A stretch of 64,000 nucleotides of DNA from Bradyrhizobium hereditatis (GCF_020329435.1 NZ_JAGKJK010000013.1:1-64000); one strand, 5' to 3'. Shown: positions 8,942 through 18,783, numbered from the stretch's first letter. A program made the numbers and translations. Notes: generated by a model from the letters alone, not told the origin.

Positions 8942-11013
8942 GCTGTGCCTGCAAAGGCAAGCACCGACCGCGGCGGCGCGCTGGTTTCGGCGCCCGACGC
9001 GAACGCGGCGGAGGTCTGCACGGCCTCGGTCGTGTTCAGCACCGGCTGCCAATTCTTGTACTCGGGTATTTTGGGCAAGGTGAAAGCGATCTCTTCGGGT
9101 GCGGCGTTCAGCACGATAAAGATCGGCAGCTGGCCTTGTTCCAATGGGCCCAGCACGTAGGCGAGAAATCGTCCCTCCGGGAAATTCCAGTCGGATTCCT
9201 GCATCTCCTCGGCCGCGGGCGTCAGCCACAGCACGCCGAAGGAGCCGTCCTTGCGTCGTCCGGAGAGCCAGCGCTGAGAGCGCAGTTGAGGAAAGCGCCG
9301 GCGCAGCGCGGTCATGTGGCCGACGAAGTCGGTGAGGTCGTCGCCGGGCTTGCCGAGATTGTCCCAGTTGACCCAGCCGATCTCGTTGTCCTGGCAATAG
9401 GCGTTGTTGTTGCCGTTCTGCGAATTGCCGACCTCGTCGCCGGCCAGCAGCAGGGGCGTGCCTTGCGCGAGGAACAGGCAGGCGAGCTGGTTCTTGCGGA
9501 GCTGCCGGCGCAGCGCGACGATCGCAGCGTCCGTGGTCGGTCCCTCATGGCCGCAATTATTGCTGTGGTTGTCGTTAGAGCCGTCGCGATTGTCCTCGCC
9601 GTTGGCTTCGTTGTGCTTCTCGTTGTAGCTGAACAGATCGGCCAGCGTGAAACCGTCATGCACGGTGATATGATTGATGCTGGCCCGCGTCGCACGGTTG
9701 TCGTGGTGGAATAGATCGGACGAGGCGGTCATGCGGCGCGATACTTCGCCGATCAGGCTGCCTTCGCCGCTCCAGTAGCGGCGCATCGCGCTGCGATAGC
9801 GGTCGTTCCATTCCGACCATTGCGAGGGAAACGCGCCGACCTGATAGCCGCCGAGGCCGAGGTCCCAGGGCTCGGCGACGAGCTTGACGTTGGCCAGCAC
9901 CGGGTCCTGTCGCACGGCGGTGAGAAACGAGGAGTTGCGATCAAAACCGTTCGGTCCCCGCGCCAGCGTGGTGGCGAGATCGAAGCGGAAGCCGTCGACG
10001 TGACAGACCTCGACCCAGTAGCGAAGCGAATCCATCACCATCTGCAGCACGCGCGGATGGCTCAGGTTGACGGAGCTGCCGCAGCCGGTGAAGTCGTCGT
10101 AGTAGCGCGGATTGTCCCTGCTGAGCCAGTAATAGGACGCGTTATCGATGCCGCGGAAGCACAGCGTCGGGCCGAGATGATTGCCTTCGGCGGTGTGGTT
10201 ATAGACCACATCGAGCATCACCTCGATGCCGGCGTCGTGCAACCGCGCCACCGTGGTGCGGAACGCGTCCAGCGCGTTGTCCTGCGCATAGCGCGGCTCC
10301 GGCGCGAAGAACGCCAGCGTGTTGTAACCCCAGTAGTTTGCAAGCTTCCGTTCTACCAGCGCGCGATCGTCGATCAGCCCGTGGATCGGCAACAGTTCGA
10401 TGGTGGTGACGCCGAGCCGCTTGAGGTGGTCGATCATCGCTGGCGAGCACAGCCCGCCATAGGTGCCGCGCCAAGCGGGTCCTACGTCGCCGCGCTTTTG
10501 CGTCAGCCCCTTGACGTGGGCCTCGTAGATGATGGTGTCTTCCCAGGGAATGTTCGGCCGGATCTCGCGGCGGCCCCAGTTGAAGGTCTCGTCGATCACG
10601 ACCGCCTTCGGCATGCCGCGGGCGTTGTCGCGGCGGTCGAAGGAAAGGTCCTCACGCGCGCTGCCGGTCCGGTAGCCGAAATGCGCATCGCTCCACACCA
10701 GGCGGCCGGCGAGCCGCTTGGCATAGGGATCGAGCAGCAGCTTGTTGGCGTTGAAGCGGTGCCCGCGTTCGGGCGCATAGGGGCCATGGACGCGATAACC
10801 ATAGAGCTGCCCGGGCGAGACATCGTTGAGATAGCCGTGCCAGACATCCTCGTTGCGCTCGGGCAATTCGATTCGCTCGATTTCGCGGCGGCCCTGACCG
10901 TCGAACAGGCAAAGCTCGACCTTCTCTGCATTGGCTGAGAACAACGCAAAGTTGGTGCCCCTTCCGTCCCAGCTTGCTCCGAGGCGGGCGGGGCTTCCCG
11001 CGGACAATCGCAT
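8938..11013 (-). CDS. glgX: Glycogen debranching enzyme GlgX
   Basis: A 691-residue isoamylase-type enzyme that removes alpha-1,6 branches from limit dextrin, supplying linear maltodextrins to TreY. The N-terminal CBM48-like domain (LGASWDGRGTNFALFSANAE) is followed by the GH13 barrel with MLDVVYNHTAEGN (about 266-278), VDGFRFDLAT (Asp345), LVAEPWDLG (Glu381) and ITVHDGFTLADL. The acidic Asn/Asp-rich stretch NGEDNRDGSNDNHSNNCG is the usual GlgX loop. The start lies 3 bases after the glgB stop, and the stop overlaps the treZ start by ATGA. Confidence 0.96.
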   Translation of the reverse strand: MRLSAGSPARLGASWDGRGTNFALFSANAEKVELCLFDGQGRREIERIELPERNEDVWHGYLNDVSPGQLYGYRVHGPYAPERGHRFNANKLLLDPYAKRLAGRLVWSDAHFGYRTGSAREDLSFDRRDNARGMPKAVVIDETFNWGRREIRPNIPWEDTIIYEAHVKGLTQKRGDVGPAWRGTYGGLCSPAMIDHLKRLGVTTIELLPIHGLIDDRALVERKLANYWGYNTLAFFAPEPRYAQDNALDAFRTTVARLHDAGIEVMLDVVYNHTAEGNHLGPTLCFRGIDNASYYWLSRDNPRYYDDFTGCGSSVNLSHPRVLQMVMDSLRYWVEVCHVDGFRFDLATTLARGPNGFDRNSSFLTAVRQDPVLANVKLVAEPWDLGLGGYQVGAFPSQWSEWNDRYRSAMRRYWSGEGSLIGEVSRRMTASSDLFHHDNRATRASINHITVHDGFTLADLFSYNEKHNEANGEDNRDGSNDNHSNNCGHEGPTTDAAIVALRRQLRKNQLACLFLAQGTPLLLAGDEVGNSQNGNNNAYCQDNEIGWVNWDNLGKPGDDLTDFVGHMTALRRRFPQLRSQRWLSGRRKDGSFGVLWLTPAAEEMQESDWNFPEGRFLAYVLGPLEQGQLPIFIVLNAAPEEIAFTLPKIPEYKNWQPVLNTTEAVQTSAAFASGAETSAPPRSVLAFAGTA

Positions 11014-11016
11014 GCG

Positions 11017-13164
11017 TCAGCTTTCCGGTACGAGAAAGATCGCAGCCAGCGGCGGAATGGTCAGGCTGAGCTCGGGGATGCTGCCGTCCAGCGTATGGAC
11101 TGCGCCGACATTGCCGACATTGCTGCCGCCATAGTGGCCGGAGTCGGAATTGAGCACTTCCTTCCAGTTGCCGGCGAAAGGCACCCGGACGCGATAATTG
11201 TGATAGACGTTCGGCGAGAAGTTCACGACCACGAGGCAGCGCGCGTGCGGGTCGAATCCCTTGCGCAGCCAGGCAAAGACGTTGCCGCCGGAATCGTGGG
11301 TGATGACCCATTCAAATCCCGCCTGATTGCAGTCCATCTCATGCAACGCCGGCACGCTGCGATAGAGTCGGTTGAGGTCGCGGATCAGGTTCTGGATGCC
11401 GCTATGGCGGTGCTGCGCCAGCAGGTGCCAGTCCAGCGACTGATCGTGATTCCATTCGCGCTCCTGGCCAAACTCGCAGCCCATGAACAGGAGCTTTTTG
11501 CCGGGATGGCCGAACATGAAACTGTAGTAGGCGCGCAGATTGGCAAAGCGCTGCCACTCGTCACCCGGCATACGTCCGAGGATCGAGCGCTTGCCGTGCA
11601 CGACCTCGTCATGGGACAGCGGCAGAATGAAGTTCTCGGAGAACGCGTAGTGCAGGCCGAACAGCACGTCGCCGTGATGGTGCTTCCGGTATATCGGGTC
11701 CTTGCCGACATATTTCAGCGTGTCGTGCATCCAGCCCATGTTCCATTTGAAGCCGAAGCCGAGTCCGCCGTATTCGACCGGCTGCGATACCTGCGGCCAT
11801 GCGGTGGATTCTTCCGCCGCCGTGGTCGCATCAGGAAAATGCCCGAACACTTCGATGTTGAAGCGGCGCAGGAATTCGATCGCCTCGAGGTTTTCCCTTC
11901 CACCGTGCCGGTTGGGAATCCACTCGCCGGCGGGTCGGCTGTAGTCGAGGTAGAGCATCGAGGCGACCGCATCGACACGCAGGCCATCGACGCCATAGCG
12001 ATCGAGCCAGAACAGCGCGTTGGAGACCAGGAAGTTGACCACTTCGGTGCGGCCGTAATTGTAGATCAGCGTACCCCAGTCGAGGTGGCGGCCCTGCATC
12101 GGATGGGCATGCTCATAAAGCGCGGTGCCGTCGAAATAGCCGAGCCCATGCGGATCGTCGGGGAAGTGTCCGGGCACCCAGTCGAGCCAGACGCCGAGCC
12201 CTTCGCGGTGGCAGGCATCGACCAGCGCGGAGAAATCTTCCGGTGTGCCGAACCGGCTGGTCGGTGCGTAGAGGCCGGTCGGCTGATAGCCCCACGAGCC
12301 GTCGAACGGGTGTTCGCTGACCGGCAGAAACTCGAGATGGGTAAAGCCCATGTCCTTCGCATAGGCCGGGAGCTGTTCGGCGAGGTCGCGATAGCTCAGC
12401 CACTCGTTGCCGTTCTTGCGCCGCCAGGAGCCGAGATGAACCTCGTAGATCGAGATTGGCGCTTCCAACGCATTGATGCCTGACGGCGCCGGCCGCGGCT
12501 TCGGAATTCTGGTTTCATCGACGACGATCGAAGCGGTAGAGGGCCGGATCTCCGCGGCGAAGGCCACCGGATCGGATTTCAGCGGCAGATGCCGCCCGTC
12601 CGGGCCGGTGATGTCGAACTTGTAGCGGTCGCCGGCGCGGGCATGCGGCACGAACAATTCCCAATAGCCGACGCCGCGCACGCGCATCGGATGCCGCCGC
12701 GCATTCCAGAAATTGAAATCCCCGACAAGGTTGACGCCCTTGGCGTTCGGGGCCAGCACCACGAACGCCACGCCCTCGACGCCGTCGAGCGTCATCGGGT
12801 GTGCGCCGAGCTTGTCGTAGATCCGCCGATGGGTGCCTTCGCCCAGCAGATAGAGATCGAAGTCGCTGAGAACGGGCGGGAAGCGATAGGGGTCGTCGAG
12901 TTCGACGACGTTTTCGCCGAACCGGGCGCGAAGCTGGTAGCGTTTGGAGCCGTTCGGCAGCGCTCCCGCGAACAGCCCGGCGTCGTGAATTCGCTGCAGC
13001 GGCGCCGTCTCGCCCTGCTCGCCGATCGCCTCCACATTGGAAGCTTCGGGCAGGAACGCGCGCACCACGCTGCGGCCGCCCTCGCTGTGCAAGCCAAGGT
13101 AACGGAAAGGATCGGAATGCTTGCCTTCGATGATCGCGTAGGCCTCGGCAGGTAGCTTGGTCAT
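11017..13164 (-). CDS. glgB: 1,4-alpha-glucan branching enzyme GlgB
   Basis: Makes alpha-1,6 branches in glycogen. The start chosen is MTKLPAEAYAIIEGKHSDP, whose ATG overlaps the treS stop (ATGA, 13161-13164), giving 715 residues, the normal size. Two N-terminal domains (about 1-220; FRYLGLH and VNLVGDFNFWNARRHPM) precede the barrel with WLDWVPGHFPDD, VDGLRVDAVASMLY (Asp398), AAEESTAWP (Glu451) and PLSHDEVVHGK. The second gene of a minus-strand operon, probably translated with treS and glgX. Confidence 0.97.
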   Translation of the reverse strand: MTKLPAEAYAIIEGKHSDPFRYLGLHSEGGRSVVRAFLPEASNVEAIGEQGETAPLQRIHDAGLFAGALPNGSKRYQLRARFGENVVELDDPYRFPPVLSDFDLYLLGEGTHRRIYDKLGAHPMTLDGVEGVAFVVLAPNAKGVNLVGDFNFWNARRHPMRVRGVGYWELFVPHARAGDRYKFDITGPDGRHLPLKSDPVAFAAEIRPSTASIVVDETRIPKPRPAPSGINALEAPISIYEVHLGSWRRKNGNEWLSYRDLAEQLPAYAKDMGFTHLEFLPVSEHPFDGSWGYQPTGLYAPTSRFGTPEDFSALVDACHREGLGVWLDWVPGHFPDDPHGLGYFDGTALYEHAHPMQGRHLDWGTLIYNYGRTEVVNFLVSNALFWLDRYGVDGLRVDAVASMLYLDYSRPAGEWIPNRHGGRENLEAIEFLRRFNIEVFGHFPDATTAAEESTAWPQVSQPVEYGGLGFGFKWNMGWMHDTLKYVGKDPIYRKHHHGDVLFGLHYAFSENFILPLSHDEVVHGKRSILGRMPGDEWQRFANLRAYYSFMFGHPGKKLLFMGCEFGQEREWNHDQSLDWHLLAQHRHSGIQNLIRDLNRLYRSVPALHEMDCNQAGFEWVITHDSGGNVFAWLRKGFDPHARCLVVVNFSPNVYHNYRVRVPFAGNWKEVLNSDSGHYGGSNVGNVGAVHTLDGSIPELSLTIPPLAAIFLVPES

Positions 13165-16100
13165 GAGGCCTCGAGGGATGGTTGTGAGAACATTCTGATG
13201 ATTCCGCTCAGGGGCATGCGCAGCCATTCCGGCCGGAATAACAGCTCGTGTTCAATTTCGTTCAACGCCTTCTCCAGCAGGAAGAAGGTCAGCAGGCCAT
13301 CTGCCGCCTTCGAATCGGCCGGCCACAGCCGCTGGTCCGTCAGCGCCTCGTGGTAGGCGGCGAGCAAGGTGGCGGTCGCCCGATCGCGCCACTCGTCAAG
13401 TGCCGCGCCAAGCTTGCCGTGCTCATCGTGGGCCACTTTTAGCGCGCGCTCAAGGGCAGCGGTGGCCGAATAATCGATCGAGCGGATCAGGCTGGCGATG
13501 TCGCGCGCAGCGGGCATCTTGCGCCGGCGCTCGGCGATGCTGCGCCGCGGCGCGCCTTCGAAGTCGATAATGAAGATGTCGTCCTTGACGATCAGCAACT
13601 GGCTGAGATCGAGATCGCCATGGCAGCGAATGTTGGCGACGGCGGCCTCGCGCAACAGCAGCGTTTCCAGCAGATCGGGCAGGGCCGGCTGTAATGCCAG
13701 CACCTGGTCGGCCAGGAGACGGTCGGCTTCCTTCAGCGTGTCGCGCCGCTGCCTGAGCGCTTCGAAAACGCGTCCCGCGCACAGCATCAGATCATCGATC
13801 CAGCCCTGCACGTCATCCTGGCCAGCCGGCTCCGGTGCAAATTCGGCAAGCTCGCTGTTGCTGGCGAGCGCTGCATGCAGCTCGGCCACGCGCCGTCCCG
13901 CCTGCGACATGTAGCGCAGGTAGGGGATCTCCTCCTCGCGTTCACCCGGGTGGATGCTCTCCGCGAGCAAGCGCTGCTCCTCGACGAAGCGATCGAGGTG
14001 GCCCGCGCTCACCGTCCAGAGGTCACCCTGATTGGCGACAAAGGCGTGAACCACACCGACTGCACTCTTCTCATTGCCTTCCACCAATTCGACGCTGCCA
14101 AGCAGCGCCGGCGTGTTGGCGAAATTGACGACGTCCGTGAGGAAACGCCCCATCTCGATCTCGGGATTGGGGCCGGCCTGTAGCGTCCGGTAGATCTTGA
14201 CGACATAGTCGTTGTCCACCAGCGCGGTGCTGCGGGGCTGATCGGACTCGACGGTGCGGATGTGCTCGGGCTGCCGGATCGGCTTGTCGCCGAAGCGGCT
14301 GGTCGGCCGGAATTTGAGCTCCAGGCCCTGTTCGCTCTCGTCTACCGTCAGCGATTGCTGCAGGTTGCGCAGGAGCAGCGAAATGAAAATCTGGTCGGTG
14401 GCGACGTCGAGCAGCGTGCCTTCGCGCGCGCCCTGGCGCACGGCGGCCAGCGCCTGCGGGTTGTAACGCTCGCGGTCGAAGCGCACCCACTCGATCTGCA
14501 TCGGCAGCACATAGCGTGTCGTCACGCCGCGATCGGCAGTTTCGAAGAAGGCGAGCCATGGCCGGTTGTCGCCGATGTCGCAGAACGGAATGGCCGAGGT
14601 CAGCGTCGGGCGGATCGCCTTGGCCGACCGCTCCGGATACCAGCGGCTGCGCGCCAGATGGCCGGGGAGGACGTCGCGCTCGAACACGCCGCGCTCGCGC
14701 GCCAGCGATACCCAGGTCGAGTTCAGCGGCACCACCAGCGTTTCGAACTCGGGCACCGCGCGCGGCGGCACCGGCGCCGACTTGTCTGGCTCCTGCAGTT
14801 CGAACCAGTAGAAGCCGTATGGTGCGAGCGTGATCATATAAGGCAACTCGCCGATCGCCGGAAAGCGCGTGCGGCCGAGCATTTCGAGCGGGATGCGGCC
14901 CTTGAAGGCGGAAAGATCAAGTTCGGTCGCCTGCGCCGATCGTGACAGGTTGGCGACACAGAGGATGACTTCGCCCTGATACTGGCGGACGTAGCAAAGC
15001 ACCGATCGATTTTCGGGGCGGATGAAGGCCATGCTGCCGCGGCCGAAAGCGAGCGTGGATTTGCGGACCGCGATCAGTTTCTTGGTGGCCGAGAGCAGTG
15101 ACGACAGGCTGCGCGACTGCGCCTCGACATTGACCGATTCATAGCCATAGACCGGATCCATAATGCACGGTGCATAGAGCCGTGCCGGGTCGGCGCGGGA
15201 AAAGCCGCCGTTCCGATCCGGCGTCCACTGCATCGGAGTGCGGACACCGTTGCGGTCGCCGAGATAGATGTTGTCGCCCATGCCGATCTCGTCGCCGTAA
15301 TAGATGATTGGCGTGCCCGGGAACGACAACAGGAGCGAATTCATCAGCTCGATCTTGCGCCGATCGTTGTCCATCAGCGGCGCCAGCCTCCGCCGGATGC
15401 CGACATTGATGCGCGCGCGGGGATCGTTGGCGTAGGTCGACCACAGATAGTCGCGTTCGACGTCGGTGACCATTTCCAGCGTCAGCTCGTCGTGATTGCG
15501 CAGGAATAGCGCCCACTGGCAGTTGGCCGGGATGTCAGGCGTCTGGCGCAGGATGTCGGTGATCGGGAACCGGTCTTCCTGGGCAATCGCCATGTAGATG
15601 CGCGGCATCAACGGGAAGTGATAGGCCATGTGGCATTCATCGCCGCGGCCGAAATATTCCTGCACGTCCTCCGGCCATTGGTTGGCTTCGGCCAGCAGCA
15701 CCTTGCCCTTGGCGTAGGCATCGAGCTCCTGGCGCAGCCGCTTGATGACGGCATGCGTCTCCGGCAGGTTCTCATTGTTGGTGCCGTCGCGCTCGCAGAG
15801 ATAGGGAATGGCGTCGAGCCGGAAGCCGTCCACGCCGGTATCGAGCCAGCGCTTCATCACCTGCACCAGCGCACTCACCACGCGTGGGTTGTCGAAATTG
15901 AGGTCCGGCTGGTGGGAGAAGAAGCGATGCCAGTAGAACTGGCCGGCTTCCGGATCCCAGGTCCAGTTCGATTTCTCGGTATCGGTAAAGATGATCCGCG
16001 TGCCCAGATACTTTTGGTCGGTATCGCTCCAGACATACCAGTTGCGCGCGCTGGAATTGCGGTCCGAGCGGCGGGCGCGCTTGAACCAGTCGTGCTGGTC

Positions 16101-16550
16101 GGACGTGTGGTTGATGACGAGTTCGGTGATGACGCGCAGATTCCGTTTCTTGGCTTCCTGAATGAAGCGCTTGAAGTCCTTCATCGTCCCGAAATCGGGA
16201 TTGATGTCGCCATAGTCGGCGATGTCGTAGCCGTCGTCGCGGCCGGGGGAGGGGTAGAAGGGCAACAGCCACAGCGTGGTGACCCCGAGATCCTGCAAGT
16301 ACCCGAGCTTCTCGGTCAGGCCGGCAAAGTCGCCGATGCCGTCATTGTTGCTGTCGGCGAACGCCTTGACGTGGAGCTGGTAAATGATCGCGTCTTTGTA
16401 CCAGAGCTCGTCGGGCACGGGCTCGGCGGCTGCCTTCTCCTTTGCATCGACCAAAGGGCTGCCTTTATCCAGCGGATAGGCACCACTGATATCGATAGGG
16501 AGGGAGACGCCGGCGTTGGAGCTCTCGGCGGTTTGCGCTTTTTTGTTCAC
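13161..16550 (-). CDS. treS: Trehalose synthase fused to maltokinase (TreS-Mak)
   Basis: A 1129-residue fusion. The N-terminal GH13 part interconverts maltose and trehalose: it begins near residue 50 (DELWYKDAIIYQLHVKAF), with TELVINHTSDQHDW, VDGFRLDAIPYL (nucleophile Asp246), LLAEANQWPEDV (Glu288) and LRNHDELTLEMV. The C-terminal part (from about 600) is a maltokinase/Pep2-type domain with a phosphotransferase loop HGDLDLSQ (His977) and IIDFEGAP; the loop differs from the more usual HGDxHLGQ. Residues 1-45 are poorly ordered. The start is GTG with no clear ribosome site. It heads the five-gene operon. No glgE, the usual user of maltose-1-phosphate, is seen in the window. Confidence 0.95.
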   Translation of the reverse strand: MNKKAQTAESSNAGVSLPIDISGAYPLDKGSPLVDAKEKAAAEPVPDELWYKDAIIYQLHVKAFADSNNDGIGDFAGLTEKLGYLQDLGVTTLWLLPFYPSPGRDDGYDIADYGDINPDFGTMKDFKRFIQEAKKRNLRVITELVINHTSDQHDWFKRARRSDRNSSARNWYVWSDTDQKYLGTRIIFTDTEKSNWTWDPEAGQFYWHRFFSHQPDLNFDNPRVVSALVQVMKRWLDTGVDGFRLDAIPYLCERDGTNNENLPETHAVIKRLRQELDAYAKGKVLLAEANQWPEDVQEYFGRGDECHMAYHFPLMPRIYMAIAQEDRFPITDILRQTPDIPANCQWALFLRNHDELTLEMVTDVERDYLWSTYANDPRARINVGIRRRLAPLMDNDRRKIELMNSLLLSFPGTPIIYYGDEIGMGDNIYLGDRNGVRTPMQWTPDRNGGFSRADPARLYAPCIMDPVYGYESVNVEAQSRSLSSLLSATKKLIAVRKSTLAFGRGSMAFIRPENRSVLCYVRQYQGEVILCVANLSRSAQATELDLSAFKGRIPLEMLGRTRFPAIGELPYMITLAPYGFYWFELQEPDKSAPVPPRAVPEFETLVVPLNSTWVSLARERGVFERDVLPGHLARSRWYPERSAKAIRPTLTSAIPFCDIGDNRPWLAFFETADRGVTTRYVLPMQIEWVRFDRERYNPQALAAVRQGAREGTLLDVATDQIFISLLLRNLQQSLTVDESEQGLELKFRPTSRFGDKPIRQPEHIRTVESDQPRSTALVDNDYVVKIYRTLQAGPNPEIEMGRFLTDVVNFANTPALLGSVELVEGNEKSAVGVVHAFVANQGDLWTVSAGHLDRFVEEQRLLAESIHPGEREEEIPYLRYMSQAGRRVAELHAALASNSELAEFAPEPAGQDDVQGWIDDLMLCAGRVFEALRQRRDTLKEADRLLADQVLALQPALPDLLETLLLREAAVANIRCHGDLDLSQLLIVKDDIFIIDFEGAPRRSIAERRRKMPAARDIASLIRSIDYSATAALERALKVAHDEHGKLGAALDEWRDRATATLLAAYHEALTDQRLWPADSKAADGLLTFFLLEKALNEIEHELLFRPEWLRMPLSGIIRMFSQPSLEAS

Positions 16551-16580
16551 GGTGATGCCATTGCCATGGAAATGACGTCC

Positions 16581-16601
16581 CCGTTTCGTTTGCAGAAACG
16601 G
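16581..16601. repeat. Inverted repeat in the treS-malQ divergent gap
   Basis: CCGTTTC (16581-16587) and GAAACGG (16595-16601) form a perfect 7-bp inverted repeat around GTTTGCA, 31 bases upstream of the treS start. It could be an operator or 5'-leader hairpin for the treS operon. A GGAAC box (16610-16606, minus strand) lies next to it but has no good CGTT partner. Confidence 0.4.
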
Positions 16602-16642
16602 AGACGTTCCGGACGGAGGGTAGAATCCACCAGCCTCACTTT

Positions 16643-16675
16643 GGTTCCCGGGAACCGTTGGTGAGTCTGAGCGTT
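16643..16675 (+). promoter_or_regulatory. EcfG-type promoter for malQ, inside a 14-bp palindrome
   Basis: GGAAC (16651-16655), 16 bases and CGTT (16672-16675) exactly match the general-stress consensus and lie 79 bp before the malQ start. The -35 box is the right half of a perfect palindrome GGTTCCCGGGAACC (16643-16656), so the minus strand also has GGAAC facing treS, but its -10 region is poor (GATT). Confidence 0.65.
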
Positions 16676-16753
16676 AAGCACCTTCTATCCCCTTCCGGTA
16701 TTTGGACAATTTCGCGACATCCGTTTGATGTTTGCGTGCAAAGTATGTGCCGA

Positions 16754-18703
16754 ATGGACCTTTTTGCTCAAGCTAAAGCCCGCGGAATTCAGACCGAATT
16801 CCTGGATGGACAGGGTCACCGCCGTGTGACGGATGCGGCTGCGCTCAAAATTATCCTGGATGCCCTGCCGCCGGAGGCACCTGGGCCGCTGATCGGGCAT
16901 CCTGTCGTGGTCCGGTCCGGACGGCCCTCGCGAACCGAACTGCCGGCCACAGCCGCACTGCCGGTCGAGTGGAAAATTGTTGCGGATTCAGGAGTTATCG
17001 CCGAGGGCAAGAGTTCGGATCACGCCATCGACTGGCCCAAAAATCTGCCGCTCGGCATCTACCGGCTGCAGGTGAGCGATGCCGCAACGGCGGAGGACGT
17101 GCCGCTGATTTCGGCGCCGGAACGGGCGTTTAGTGGCGAATTTGACCGCTGTTGGCTACTCGCGGTCCAGCTTTACAGCGTCCGCTCGGCGCGCAATTGG
17201 GGCATGGGCGACTTCACCGACCTTGCCGGCCTGATCGAACTCGCCGATCAACTCGGCGCCGACGGCGTCGGCCTCAACCCCCTGCATGCCCTGTTCGACG
17301 ATCGCCCCGGCGATTGCAGCCCCTATTCCCCGAATAGCCGATTGTTTCTCAACGCGCTTTATATCGACGTCGAACAGCTTCCCGAATTTCAGCTTGATTC
17401 GGAGACACGCGAGGCGCTGACCGCGTTGCGGGCTGGCGACTTCGTCGATTACATCGGCGTCGCCGGTTTGAAGTGGCGGGCGCTTCGCTCGGCCTTTGCC
17501 GCCTTCAAGGCCAACCCAAAGCCGGCGCGCCAGCAGGATTTCGACAAATTCCGCGCCGAACGCGGCACGCTATTGTCGCACTTTGCCTGCTTCGAGGTGC
17601 TTCGGCACAAATTCGGCAAGCCGTGGTGGGAATGGCCGGCCGAGTGGCGGCAGCCTGACGACGCCACATGCGCGGCCCTGCGCGCGGGCGAGGACGCCGG
17701 CGAGATCGAGTTCGTCGAGTTCGTGCAATGGACCGCGGACCGGCAGCTCGGCGCCGCCGCCGATCTGGCAAAGAAACTTGGCATGAAGGTCGGCCTCTAT
17801 CTCGACGTTGCGGTCGGCGTGCAGGCCGACGGGTTCGACGCCTGGAACGAACAGATCGCGATATCCCGCCATCTCGGCGTCGGTGCGCCGCCCGATCCGC
17901 TCAACACCGCCGGCCAGAGTTGGGGCCTCGCCGGCTTCAATGCGGTGGGCCTGGAGCGTGAGTCCTTTGCGCCGTACCGCGACATGCTGCGCGCCTCGAT
18001 GCGGCATGCCGGCGCGATCCGGCTTGACCATGTGCTCGGGCTGAAGCGGCTCTATCTGGTGCCGCAAGGCTTCACCGCACGCGACGGCGTCTATGTGCAG
18101 ATGCCGTTCGAGGCGCTGCTCGCGGTGACCGCACAGGAAAGCCTTGCGAATCGCTGTGTCGTGATCGGTGAAGACCTCGGCACCGTACCGGAAGGATTTC
18201 GCGATCAGATCGCCGATTGGGGCATCTGGTCCTATCTCGTAATGATGTTCGAGCGCGACGACCACGGATCGTTCCGCAACATCGATCACTATTTGACCAA
18301 CGCGCTCGTCACTTTCAATACCCACGATCTCTCGACCTATGCCGGCTGGCGTTCGTTCGGCGATCTCAAGCTGAAGCGCTCGCTCGGGATCGATCCGGGG
18401 GAAAGTGATGATGCGCGCTGGCGCGCGCTTGCCATGCTGGACACCGTGCTGCGTCATCACGCCATCGAGCGCAACGATCTCTATTCAGTCGCGAATTTTC
18501 TGGCACGGACCAAATCACGGCTGCTCGCGGTCTCGCTGGAGGATCTGCTCGGCGTGGTCGATCAGCCCAATATTCCCGGCACCGTCAACGAGCATCCGAA
18601 CTGGCGGCGACGGCTCCCGATACCCATCGAGGAGATGACTTCCACAGTCGACATTGCTGCGCTCAAGGCGGCAACACATGAGCGATCGCGCGCCGCGATC
18701 TGA
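16754..18703 (+). CDS. malQ: 4-alpha-glucanotransferase (amylomaltase) MalQ
   Basis: A GH77 disproportionating enzyme that moves maltosyl and longer units between linear glucans and frees glucose. From MDLFAQAKARGIQTEF it is 649 residues. An ATG three codons earlier (16745) and a longer frame to 16658 exist, but the sequence before the Met at 16754 does not look like a MalQ N-terminus. Signature blocks are SARNWGMGDFTDL, IRLDHVLGLKRLYLVPQG, VIGEDLGTVPEGF and TFNTHDLSTYAGW. It is divergent from treS, with a stress-type promoter in the gap, and is followed 80 bp later by the GH15 gene. Confidence 0.93.
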   Translation: MDLFAQAKARGIQTEFLDGQGHRRVTDAAALKIILDALPPEAPGPLIGHPVVVRSGRPSRTELPATAALPVEWKIVADSGVIAEGKSSDHAIDWPKNLPLGIYRLQVSDAATAEDVPLISAPERAFSGEFDRCWLLAVQLYSVRSARNWGMGDFTDLAGLIELADQLGADGVGLNPLHALFDDRPGDCSPYSPNSRLFLNALYIDVEQLPEFQLDSETREALTALRAGDFVDYIGVAGLKWRALRSAFAAFKANPKPARQQDFDKFRAERGTLLSHFACFEVLRHKFGKPWWEWPAEWRQPDDATCAALRAGEDAGEIEFVEFVQWTADRQLGAAADLAKKLGMKVGLYLDVAVGVQADGFDAWNEQIAISRHLGVGAPPDPLNTAGQSWGLAGFNAVGLERESFAPYRDMLRASMRHAGAIRLDHVLGLKRLYLVPQGFTARDGVYVQMPFEALLAVTAQESLANRCVVIGEDLGTVPEGFRDQIADWGIWSYLVMMFERDDHGSFRNIDHYLTNALVTFNTHDLSTYAGWRSFGDLKLKRSLGIDPGESDDARWRALAMLDTVLRHHAIERNDLYSVANFLARTKSRLLAVSLEDLLGVVDQPNIPGTVNEHPNWRRRLPIPIEEMTSTVDIAALKAATHERSRAAI

Positions 18704-18783
18704 AGAGATAACACGCTCGAGGCAGAAGGTAGAGCGGGATGACGGTTCGAAGAAATGGTATCCCACAGCAGCGGTGAAGCACC

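Noticed and set aside
16606..16610. Second EcfG -35 box (GGAAC, minus strand) for treS
   Set aside because: At spacing 16 or 17 the -10 region reads ACGA or CGAA instead of CGTT.
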